This document shows, piece by piece, positions 54,806 to 62,838 of a stretch of DNA of 64,000 nucleotides. Source of the DNA: Bacteroidaceae bacterium (GTDB taxonomy: Bacteria; Bacteroidota; Bacteroidia; Bacteroidales; Bacteroidaceae). The stretch's first letter is position 1. Each line of letters begins with the position of its first letter. Under the pieces are notes generated by a model. It had not been told where the DNA came from, searched no databases, and saw nothing but the letters and a program-made list of their open reading frames with translations. The stretch covers positions 62,001 through 126,000 of the forward strand of contig JAKSIQ010000001.1 of assembly GCA_024398755.1 (NCBI GenBank). The letters are read 5' to 3'. The translations under genes and the position numbers were made by a program.

Positions 54806-55839
54806 GATTCTTCTGTTTTTTTGTTTTCGCCGGCAGTACTCAGCATACCGCATGCGGCCCAGATATCTTCACCGCGCGATGCCCTGATGGTTGCAAACAC
54901 GCCATGCGTTGTCAAATAGTCACGAAATGCCAGCATATCCTCTTCAGGAACAGTACGCAACGGACTGTCCGGAATAGCATGGAAACGTATCAGATTCACC
55001 CGGCATGAAAGTCCCTGCAATGTCCTGACCAGTTGTCTGGCATCATCAATTCCATCATTGACTCCCTGGAACATCGTATATTCGAAAGACAGCCTGCGCT
55101 GATGGCTGAAATCGTAGCCCGACAGCACCTGAAGCATTTCAGTCATCGGAAACGCTTTTTCGGCGGGAACCAGCTGCACTCTCTTTTCCGGAGTCGGAGC
55201 ATGCAGACTGACAGCTATGTGACATTGGCATCCCTCGATCAGCTTCTTCAGTTCCCTGCGAATGCCGACCGTTGATATGGTTATCCGTTTGGGGCTCCAG
55301 GACATACCCCAAGGCGCTGTCAGGATTTCCTGAACTGCAAGCACATTTTCAAGATTGTCAAGCGGTTCGCCCATACCCATAAACACCACGTTCGTCAGAC
55401 GTTCCTTTTCCGGCAGTGAAAGAATCTGGTTCAGAATCTGCCCCGCCGTAAGACTTGCCGTGTAATGCTGACGGCCGGTCATACAGAACACGCAGCCCAT
55501 CTTGCAGCCCACTTGCGACGATATGCACAAAGTGCCGCGGTCTCCGTCGGGAATGAACACAGCCTCGACGCTATGACCCTGGCCGGCATCGAACAGGTAT
55601 TTTGTCGTCCCGTCGGCCGATGCCGCCCTATGTACAGGAGCCGAAAGGCCGATCTCATAATCCTGTGAAAGCCTGTCACGGAACTTGAGCGATATGTTGG
55701 TCATTTGGGAAATGTCAGTTATCTGCCTGACATACAGCCAATCAGCCATCTGTTTGGCCGAAAACAGCGGCATTCCGACTTCAAGTGCAACTTTCTGGAG
55801 TCCTGCCAGCGTAAGCCCTATAAGATTCTTTTTTCCCAT
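54802..55839 (-). CDS. rlmN: 23S rRNA (adenine-2503-C2)-methyltransferase RlmN
   Basis: The 345-residue radical SAM enzyme has cluster cysteines C112, C116 and C119 in VGCKMGCVFCMTGR, the GMGEPLDN segment, and the methyl-carrying C330 in WAACGML near the C-terminus. It methylates A2503 of 23S rRNA and A37 of some tRNAs. It is first in an eight-gene run down to 48404, behind the -7 element at 55860-55867. Confidence 0.96.
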   Translation of the reverse strand: MGKKNLIGLTLAGLQKVALEVGMPLFSAKQMADWLYVRQITDISQMTNISLKFRDRLSQDYEIGLSAPVHRAASADGTTKYLFDAGQGHSVEAVFIPDGDRGTLCISSQVGCKMGCVFCMTGRQHYTASLTAGQILNQILSLPEKERLTNVVFMGMGEPLDNLENVLAVQEILTAPWGMSWSPKRITISTVGIRRELKKLIEGCQCHIAVSLHAPTPEKRVQLVPAEKAFPMTEMLQVLSGYDFSHQRRLSFEYTMFQGVNDGIDDARQLVRTLQGLSCRVNLIRFHAIPDSPLRTVPEEDMLAFRDYLTTHGVFATIRASRGEDIWAACGMLSTAGENKKTEES

Positions 55840-55859
55840 ACTGTTACTTCAACGGCTAA

Positions 55860-55867
55860 CAAAGATA
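55860..55867 (-). promoter_or_regulatory. -7 element TATCTTTG for rlmN and downstream genes
   Basis: On the minus strand TATCTTTG matches TAnnTTTG, 20 bp before the rlmN ATG. No clear -33 partner is visible. Confidence 0.45.
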
Positions 55868-55912
55868 ATCAAAAACCCGCAATTACAGACATCAGTTATG
55901 CAAAGTATTCAG

Positions 55913-55920
55913 TAACTTTG
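55913..55920 (+). promoter_or_regulatory. -7 element TAACTTTG for the cell-wall recycling operon
   Basis: TAACTTTG matches TAnnTTTG, 32 bp before the ATG at 55953. With the rlmN element it forms a divergent promoter region of 113 bp. Confidence 0.5.
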
Positions 55921-55952
55921 TAGTTAATGGTGATTTTCTTGGAATTTGAATA

Positions 55953-57188
55953 ATGAGAAGCTGGAATTTGATCGCATTTGCCGCAGCATTACTGGCAATA
56001 TTGTCGTCATGCGGTAAAGAACCGGTCTATTGCGACGCGCAGGAGCCGGAGGAAACTTGGGAGGAGTATCATTTCATCAACCCGATTGACGGATATTACG
56101 CGACATGGTCAGATATCGTCAGCAACATTCTGAAACATTGTAAAGAGTCCGAACTGGAAATTATCATGAACGCAAACCTGCCTGAAACAGGTGCTCTGTC
56201 CGGCCTCGACATCCGCGACGCGGAAAACAGGAAAATCAATTTTGCGGAACTCACGACAGACGAACAGTTGGACTTCATCCGCGCCGCAGCTCTGACAATG
56301 GCCAAAGAGCAGCACCGGAAGGCAGACATCGCCCGGGATGTAACAAATTTGTTCTCTTTTCAGAAAGAAATCGTTGACGTATGCCGGAAGGCCGTGGAAA
56401 GCCTAATGGCTTCAGGCGCAAATATCGCCGACATACTGGAAGTTTTAGCACCAAGTAATGGCTGGCCTGACTTCTTTGGTGGAACAAACACCGTCAATCC
56501 GGACACAAAATCAGGCATCAGAATTGAAATTCCAGTGGTTTTCGGACCCAAACGGCCAGACTATTTCAGTTTTGACGTTCTTAAGTCACAGATGGCTGGA
56601 GTTGGAAAAAAGGGAATGATATTAGTCCAGACTCCGATTCACGGATATCCGAACACTCTGTACAACCTGTCGAATTATCTTCTGCCGACAGAAGAAATGC
56701 TCCGCACACACCGTGCACTTGGACACGCATGCATTCTTACCGAAGATTTCCTGTCCACCACCGGTCCCGACGCCGACATAATATACGGAGTGGACAACAA
56801 TGGTACGATGTTCGAGGATATGTCCTGTTGGTGTACTCCGTTCTATCTGATGGAGCTGAAAAGGTTGAAATTCATCTGGGCACCCGAGCTTGACAAAGAC
56901 AATCCTCTGACATTGGTAAAGGTTCCAATTCCAGAAAGTGAAATCAACAGTTTCGTAGAGGACGAGCTGAGTCTGATCGGTTCCCCATTTGTCGGATTCG
57001 CCAACGTGCTTGACTTCACACTTTCCAAATACCGAATGCCTGAACACGGTTTTACCTGTGTCGGTCTGATATGGTATTGTTCCAAACGCACTCTCAACAT
57101 TGACATATCCTTCCCTGCCATGCCTACAATAATGCCGGTCAATGCGATATGCTCACCTTTTACCGATATCATAGCCACAATACAATGA
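55953..57188 (+). CDS. Lipoprotein resembling permuted NlpC/P60 (YiiX-type) cysteine hydrolases
   Basis: The 411-residue protein has lipobox LSSC (C20). The N-terminal half (40-200) is helical and unrecognised. From about 220 the order of motifs looks like permuted papain-like YiiX/YebB proteins: KGMILVQTP, then a His in [12 protein letters not shown] (H258), VPIPESEIN, and the Cys in [10 protein letters not shown] (C369). His before Cys is the permuted order. Such enzymes cleave amide bonds in peptidoglycan or lipids. Position at the head of a cell-wall recycling operon fits a peptidoglycan substrate. This is a fold guess, not a firm match. Confidence 0.6.
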   Translation: MRSWNLIAFAAALLAILSSCGKEPVYCDAQEPEETWEEYHFINPIDGYYATWSDIVSNILKHCKESELEIIMNANLPETGALSGLDIRDAENRKINFAELTTDEQLDFIRAAALTMAKEQHRKADIARDVTNLFSFQKEIVDVCRKAVESLMASGANIADILEVLAPSNGWPDFFGGTNTVNPDTKSGIRIEIPVVFGPKRPDYFSFDVLKSQMAGVGKKGMILVQTPIHGYPNTLYNLSNYLLPTEEMLRTHRALGHACILTEDFLSTTGPDADIIYGVDNNGTMFEDMSCWCTPFYLMELKRLKFIWAPELDKDNPLTLVKVPIPESEINSFVEDELSLIGSPFVGFANVLDFTLSKYRMPEHGFTCVGLIWYCSKRTLNIDISFPAMPTIMPVNAICSPFTDIIATIQ

Positions 57189-57201
57189 AAACCTGATTGA
57201 T

Positions 57202-58548
57202 ATGAATCAGATTCAAACAGTCCAAATACCTCTTTACGGTTCCTCTACAGATACTGTTCGCAATGTTCTCAAATCGTGCCGGTCACCGTTCCTTGCAGTC
57301 TGCACGGGCCAGATACCGGTACAGTATTCCCCTGATGCGCTTGAGCGCATTGAAAGGTTTGCAACTGACAACGATGCCGGCATGGCGTACAGCGACTATC
57401 TGTCCATGCCCACGCAGGACAGCATAATACCGGCACCGGTATGCGATATCCAGGCCGGCTCGGTCCGGGACGACTTCGATTTCGGTCCACTGGTTCTCCT
57501 GACACGTGCAGGCATAGACTGCTACTTGGCGCAGGAAAGCCTTGAACCGACTGAAAACGGAGGCTTCTATCAGATGCGTCTGGCCATTCAGCGGAATCTG
57601 CCAATAGTATGCCTGCATGAGCCCTTGTATTCCGTCGGCGAAACAGACGGTCGGGCTTCTGGTGTCAGACAGTTTGACTACGTGAACCCGCGCAACCGCA
57701 GTGTCCAGGTCGAGATGGAGAAAATCTGCACCGAGCATCTGAAACTGATAGGTGCATGGCTAAAGCCCGGACATGGCAAAGCCACCGAAGACACCGGTCA
57801 GCTTTTTCCTGTAACGGCATCGGTCGTCATTCCTGTGCGCAACCGGGTACGCACAATAAAGGACGCAGTGATGTCAGCCCTGAGCCAGGAATGCGGTTTC
57901 GCATTCAACGTGATTGTGGTCGATAACCATTCCACAGACGGAACCACAGAAATACTGGAGAAACTGGCTGCAGAAAACAGCAGCCTGGTTCATATAATTC
58001 CCGAAAGGACGGACCTCGGAATAGGCGGATGCTGGAATCTCGCCATCAATGACAGTAGAGCCGGAGAATATGTCGTCCAACTTGACAGCGACGACCTTTA
58101 CAGCAGTCCGGCCACACTAAAGACTATCGTTGGCAAATTCCGTCAGGGCCGGTACGCCATGGTCATAGGCAGTTACCGGATGTGCAATTTTCAGTTGGAA
58201 ACGCTACCTCCAGGAATAATTGACCATAAGGAATGGACCGATGGCAATGGCCCCAACAACGCATTACGCATAAACGGACTTGGTGCACCACGGGCATTCC
58301 ACACTCAGACAATAAGAAGCATAGGTTTCCCGAATGTGAGTTATGGCGAGGACTATGCCGTAGGGCTGGCAATATCCAGGCAATGGACCATAGGGCGCAT
58401 ATTTGACGAACTGTACCTGTGCCGCAGGTGGGAAGGCAACAGTGACGCAGCCCTGAGTCCGGAACGCGTAAATGCCAACAATACATACAAAGACAGTCTG
58501 CGCACCGAAGAGATACTGAGCAGAATAGAATATAACAAATCAATATGA
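57202..58548 (+). CDS. Two-part GT2 glycosyltransferase
   Basis: The 448-residue protein has a canonical GT2 domain at about 205-420: [34 protein letters not shown], the DxD segment [10 protein letters not shown] and [14 protein letters not shown]. The first 200 residues look like a worn second GT-A-like domain (SPFLAVCTG ... [11 protein letters not shown]) without a DxD. No membrane segment is visible. Its stop overlaps the start of the next gene by four bases (ATGA), so it belongs with the recycling genes; its acceptor is not obvious. Confidence 0.85.
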   Translation: MNQIQTVQIPLYGSSTDTVRNVLKSCRSPFLAVCTGQIPVQYSPDALERIERFATDNDAGMAYSDYLSMPTQDSIIPAPVCDIQAGSVRDDFDFGPLVLLTRAGIDCYLAQESLEPTENGGFYQMRLAIQRNLPIVCLHEPLYSVGETDGRASGVRQFDYVNPRNRSVQVEMEKICTEHLKLIGAWLKPGHGKATEDTGQLFPVTASVVIPVRNRVRTIKDAVMSALSQECGFAFNVIVVDNHSTDGTTEILEKLAAENSSLVHIIPERTDLGIGGCWNLAINDSRAGEYVVQLDSDDLYSSPATLKTIVGKFRQGRYAMVIGSYRMCNFQLETLPPGIIDHKEWTDGNGPNNALRINGLGAPRAFHTQTIRSIGFPNVSYGEDYAVGLAISRQWTIGRIFDELYLCRRWEGNSDAALSPERVNANNTYKDSLRTEEILSRIEYNKSI

Positions 58549-60629
58549 ATACGGCCATATTCAGTCAGCTGGACCAGTTTCTGGAAAGCCAATTGGCGCA
58601 ATGGCCACAGGCGGCCAAAGCATTTGCCGACCTTGAGCATGTGCTTGTGCGCAAAGTTCCAGGAACCGAAGTGACATTGCAGTGCAATCCGGCCAGAATA
58701 GTGTCAACTGTAGCCAGAGTCAAACCTGAAGAACTGGCTGCAAGGCCGTGTTTCCTATGTGAGAAGAACCGTCCGCCACAGCAGCGGTCCATTGATCTTG
58801 AAAACGGGTTTGAGCTCACGGTAAATCCATACCCAATTCTCAAGCAGCATTTCTGCGTGGTAAGCCGCACCCACAGACCGCAACTGTTCAAAGACTGTTG
58901 TCAGGCAACGCTTGACATAGCGGCCTGTCTGCCACAGCAATACCTGATAATGTACAACGGTCCGCACAGCGGTGCATCGGCCCCGGACCATCTCCACATG
59001 CAGATAGGACTGTCTGCAGGAGTTCCGCTTGCCGACTGGCTCAAAGCCAATGCAGACACACTGACCGGCAAGCCTGAGATTTTCCAGCCATTGGGATTTC
59101 CCGTAGTTGCCCTGAGCAATCCGGAATGCGGTGAGTTGCTTGATTATCTTGACGCTCTGCCCAGACCGGAAGGAGAGCACGAGGCCCGTTTCAACTTTCT
59201 GGCCGTCAACTGGCACGGAAAGATTCTCTGCGCTGTGGTTCTACGCACACATCACAGACCGTCGTGTTATTATCTGACCGATGAAAGGCAAAGGCTGGTA
59301 AGCCCTGGTGCCATTGACATGTTCGGATTCATGATAACACCGCGCAAACAGGATTTTGATTGTCTGGACGCCGGGCAGATTGGACGCATATACAGTCAGG
59401 TAACCCCATCAAGACCGGTCATCAGAGTAGGCATAATGTCAGGAACCGACATATCTTTCACCTTGAACGGCAGTTTCCGCGCCGGCCAATACGAAGTGAC
59501 CGGAGAACAAAAGGTCTCGCTCGAAAACGGTCTGGTTTCATGGAACGGCAGACAGTTTGCGGAACTGATGCTGACACCATGCGCAGGCAAAGACAGTTTC
59601 ACCCTTCAGGACGTTACAATAGGGTCAAGTTTCCACTGGCAACGCAAAGAGCCGCAGACATTCAACGGTTCCCTGCAGTTCATCATCTCAGACGGCAACT
59701 TGTGGGCTGTCAATCACGTTGACATTGAAGACTATCTGACAAGTGTCATTTCATCGGAGATGAAGGCCACCGCAGCTCCGGAATTTCTGAAAGCGCATGC
59801 TGTGATTTCGCGCAGTTGGGTCATGGCGCAGTTGAGACCTTACGCGGATGCCTCAGACAGCGCCGTGCCGACACAATCCGGTGACCGGATAATCAGATGG
59901 TATGACCACGACCAGCACCGCATGTTCGATGTTTGTGCCGATGACCACTGCCAACGTTATCAGGGTACCACAAGGGTCATAAGCGAAGCGGCAAAACAGG
60001 CCGTGAAGGATACCTGCGGACAGGTGTTGCTATATAGAGGGAAATTGTGCGACGCACGCTTCAGCAAATGTTGCGGGGGCAGGACTGAAGTTTTTGAAAG
60101 CTGCTGGCAGGACACTCCTATACCGTATCTTGTATCTGTTGAAGACAAGTTCTGCAGCCAGGCTACTCCTGAAACCTTGAAATCATCCATGAACGGATAC
60201 GATTTGGAAACTCCGGACTGGCTCCACTGGACGCGCAAATACACAGCAGAAGAACTGTCCGGACTCATAGCCGTGAAGACAGGTATCGACTTTGGTATGA
60301 TTACCGATTTGAAGCCTTTGAAACGAGGGCCGTCAGGAAGGATAGTCGAGCTTGAAGTTGTTGGCACAAAACGCTCTGTCACCATTGGCAAGGAACTGGA
60401 AATACGACGTGTACTGTCTGACACACATCTTTTGAGCAGCGATTTCATTGTAGAACGCGGAGCAGACCGGAATGGGAACGTGGAATCATTTACCCTGACC
60501 GGCAACGGATGGGGGCACGGTGTGGGTCTCTGCCAGATCGGCGCCGCTGTCATGGGCAGCAAAGGGTATTCGTACAAGGAAATACTGGATCACTACTATC
60601 CCGGAACAAATACGGGAAAAGCTTATTGA
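58545..60629 (+). CDS. HIT-superfamily (DUF4922) domain fused to SpoIID/LytB domain
   Basis: The 694-residue protein has two unlike halves. Residues about 30-280 form a GalT/Ap4A-phosphorylase-like HIT domain: RPCFLC (C69, C72), [10 protein letters not shown], and the H149-x-H151-x-Q153 nucleotidyl site. Residues about 290-690 are a SpoIID domain: [13 protein letters not shown] with the catalytic-type E405, [21 protein letters not shown] and [15 protein letters not shown]. SpoIID proteins cleave denuded peptidoglycan strands outside the cell, yet there is no signal peptide or membrane helix here. The frame is continuous, so the fusion is real in this sequence. Coupled to genes on both sides. 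Confidence 0.87.
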   Translation: MNTAIFSQLDQFLESQLAQWPQAAKAFADLEHVLVRKVPGTEVTLQCNPARIVSTVARVKPEELAARPCFLCEKNRPPQQRSIDLENGFELTVNPYPILKQHFCVVSRTHRPQLFKDCCQATLDIAACLPQQYLIMYNGPHSGASAPDHLHMQIGLSAGVPLADWLKANADTLTGKPEIFQPLGFPVVALSNPECGELLDYLDALPRPEGEHEARFNFLAVNWHGKILCAVVLRTHHRPSCYYLTDERQRLVSPGAIDMFGFMITPRKQDFDCLDAGQIGRIYSQVTPSRPVIRVGIMSGTDISFTLNGSFRAGQYEVTGEQKVSLENGLVSWNGRQFAELMLTPCAGKDSFTLQDVTIGSSFHWQRKEPQTFNGSLQFIISDGNLWAVNHVDIEDYLTSVISSEMKATAAPEFLKAHAVISRSWVMAQLRPYADASDSAVPTQSGDRIIRWYDHDQHRMFDVCADDHCQRYQGTTRVISEAAKQAVKDTCGQVLLYRGKLCDARFSKCCGGRTEVFESCWQDTPIPYLVSVEDKFCSQATPETLKSSMNGYDLETPDWLHWTRKYTAEELSGLIAVKTGIDFGMITDLKPLKRGPSGRIVELEVVGTKRSVTIGKELEIRRVLSDTHLLSSDFIVERGADRNGNVESFTLTGNGWGHGVGLCQIGAAVMGSKGYSYKEILDHYYPGTNTGKAY

Positions 60630-60632
60630 GAA

Positions 60633-62069
60633 ATGGAACATATACTCGAATCTTTATTCTGCGAACATACAGGACACATTCCGGCTAAAGTTGACAAGCT
60701 TGCCGGAGCCGGATCGAACCGCAGCTACTATCGTCTTACTGACAATGACGGAAACAGCGCGATTGGAGTTATCGGCACCAACCGCGATGAAAACCGCGCA
60801 TTTCTTGCAATTGATGCGCAACTGCTGTCCAAAGGTATTTCCGTACCTGAAGTCTATGCCGTTTCAACAGACGGAATGTGCTATCTGCAGCAGGATCTTG
60901 GCGACACCTCGCTATTCAGCCTGCTTGAAGGAGCGCGCCATCCTGACGGTTTTGATTCCAAGGTCATGTCACTGCTGGAGCAGACGGTAGCCGCCCTGCC
61001 CGACATCCAATACAAGGGTGCTCAGGGACTTGATTTTACAAAATGTTTTCCAAGCGAGTCCTTTGACAGACAGGGCATAATGTGGGACCTCAACTACTTC
61101 AAATACTGTTTTCTGAAAGGGACCGGCATTGACTTCAACGAAGCTGCGCTTGAAGCCGATTTCATCCGTTTTGCCGATTTGCTGCTTGAAGGCGGACTGT
61201 CCGACACATTCATGTTCCGCGATTTCCAGGCACGCAACGTAATGGTTTTCCAGGACCGTCCATGGTTCATTGATTTTCAGGGCGGCCGACGCGGCCCCAT
61301 TGAATATGACCTTGTATCATTCATCCGCCAGGCAAGAGCAGCATATCCGGAAAGCGTACGCGAACATCTGATAGAGGTTTACCTGGACTCTCTGTCAAAA
61401 TACCGTACTCCAGATTCCGTCCTATTCAGACGCCGCATAGACCTGTTCGCAGCAATGCGGACACTTCAGGTGCTGGGAGCATATGGTTACAGGGGCTTCT
61501 TTGAACGTAAATCACATTTTCTGTCAAGCATACCGGCAGCAATAAAAGGACTGGACGAAGTACTTCCTGTCTTTAAGGGTTGTTGTCCGTATCTGGCAGG
61601 ACTTCTTGCTCAGATATCAGAAATGCCGCGCTTCAACGGGAATGCCAGCAGGCCGGCAACAGGTCTCACCGTTCACGTATCCAGTTTTTCGTACCGTCAG
61701 GGAATACCGGACGATGTCAGCGGCAACGGCGGCGGTTTCGTGTTCGACTGCCGTGGAATGCATAACCCCGGATTATATGAGCAATACAAAAAGCTGACCG
61801 GCAACGACACCGGAGTCATTGGTTTTCTTGAGGAACGCGGAGAAGTCCAGCCTTTTCTGGAATCAGCTTATGCAATGGTGGACGCATCGGTCAGAAAATA
61901 CATTGAACGCGGTTATTCCAGTCTCTGCGTAAACTTTGGCTGCACGGGCGGTCATCACCGTTCGGTATATTGCGCCAACCATATGGCCAGCCATCTCAAA
62001 GAGGTTTTCAATGGCAATGTTACAATAGTGTTGGAACACCGTGAACTTGGAACGACAACAGAACTATGA
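60633..62069 (+). CDS. AmgK-like sugar kinase fused to RapZ C-terminal domain
   Basis: The 478-residue protein joins two known modules. Residues about 20-330 are an aminoglycoside-phosphotransferase-like kinase close to MurNAc/GlcNAc kinase AmgK: GAGSNRSYYRL loop, catalytic D197 in FRDFQARN, DFQ at D214, GPIEYDLVSF. Residues 344-472 match the RapZ C-terminal domain: FDCRGMHNPG (371-380) and the GCTGGHHRSV loop (436-445), which in E. coli RapZ belongs to the glucosamine-6-phosphate-sensing domain. The RapZ P-loop domain is absent, replaced by the kinase. The stop overlaps the murU-like start (ATGA). Confidence 0.88.
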   Translation: MEHILESLFCEHTGHIPAKVDKLAGAGSNRSYYRLTDNDGNSAIGVIGTNRDENRAFLAIDAQLLSKGISVPEVYAVSTDGMCYLQQDLGDTSLFSLLEGARHPDGFDSKVMSLLEQTVAALPDIQYKGAQGLDFTKCFPSESFDRQGIMWDLNYFKYCFLKGTGIDFNEAALEADFIRFADLLLEGGLSDTFMFRDFQARNVMVFQDRPWFIDFQGGRRGPIEYDLVSFIRQARAAYPESVREHLIEVYLDSLSKYRTPDSVLFRRRIDLFAAMRTLQVLGAYGYRGFFERKSHFLSSIPAAIKGLDEVLPVFKGCCPYLAGLLAQISEMPRFNGNASRPATGLTVHVSSFSYRQGIPDDVSGNGGGFVFDCRGMHNPGLYEQYKKLTGNDTGVIGFLEERGEVQPFLESAYAMVDASVRKYIERGYSSLCVNFGCTGGHHRSVYCANHMASHLKEVFNGNVTIVLEHRELGTTTEL

Positions 62070-62812
62070 ACGCACTTATTCTTGCCGCCGGGCTGGGAAC
62101 CCGGCTCGGATCATACACACAGGACCGCCCGAAAGCGCTGGTTGAAATTGCTGGCAGAACCATGCTTGAGCACCAGTTGCGAAGGCTGTCATCATTCGGA
62201 TTTGACCATTTTACAGTCAACGTCCATCATTTTGCACCAATGATAACAGATTATCTTGAGCAGAACCGCAATTTCGGACTCGACATAAGAATATCGGACG
62301 AAAGCGGACTTCTGCTTGATACAGGCGGAGGAATTCGCAAGGCCATGCACATGTTCTCCAGTTCCGGTCCCGTGCTGGTCCATAATGTTGACATCTTCTC
62401 AAGCGCAGACCTGAAAGCCCTGTATGACAGACACGTCGCCAACAAGAGCAGCGCCACATTGCTGACACAAAAGCGGCAGACACACAGATACATGTATTTT
62501 GACGACAGGGGCAGGCTTACCGGTTGGTGCAATGTCAAGACAGGACAGACGAAATCGCCATATCCAACATTCGTGCCACAGTTCAATGAAGCCCTGGCAT
62601 TTCAGGGTATCCACGTGCTGTCACCGGACCTCCTTCCCTCGCTTGATAAGATTGAGACCCCCACATTCAGCATTACCGACTTCTATGTGGACAGTTGTTC
62701 AGTTCTTGACATAAGACGATACAGCATTCCGGATATGCTCTGGGCTGATGCCGGTCGTCCTGAAACGCTTGAGATGGCTGATAAAATAGTCCGGGAACAT
62801 TACTTGGAATAA
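62066..62812 (+). CDS. murU: MurU-like nucleotidyltransferase (MurNAc-1-phosphate uridylyltransferase)
   Basis: The 248-residue protein starts with the NTP loop LILAAGLGTRLGSYT and PKALVEIAGRTMLEHQL. SDESGLLLDTGGGIRKAM is the MurU-type sugar-phosphate segment, and VHNVDIFS holds the metal-binding Asp. The matching P. putida enzyme makes UDP-MurNAc from MurNAc-1-phosphate, by-passing MurA. Coupling to the AmgK-like kinase gene (four-base overlap) and ampG next door support this role. A related hexose-1-phosphate nucleotidyltransferase is the alternative. Confidence 0.85.
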   Translation: MNALILAAGLGTRLGSYTQDRPKALVEIAGRTMLEHQLRRLSSFGFDHFTVNVHHFAPMITDYLEQNRNFGLDIRISDESGLLLDTGGGIRKAMHMFSSSGPVLVHNVDIFSSADLKALYDRHVANKSSATLLTQKRQTHRYMYFDDRGRLTGWCNVKTGQTKSPYPTFVPQFNEALAFQGIHVLSPDLLPSLDKIETPTFSITDFYVDSCSVLDIRRYSIPDMLWADAGRPETLEMADKIVREHYLE

Positions 62813-62822
62813 AAAAAACGCA

Positions 62823-62830
62823 TACCTTTG
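62823..62830 (+). promoter_or_regulatory. -7 element TACCTTTG just before ampG
   Basis: TACCTTTG matches TAnnTTTG and ends 8 bp before the ampG ATG, inside the 26-bp gap after murU. A TTG lies 16 bp upstream, shorter than usual. If active it would give a nearly leaderless ampG message. Confidence 0.4.
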
Positions 62831-62838
62831 AAACTGTT

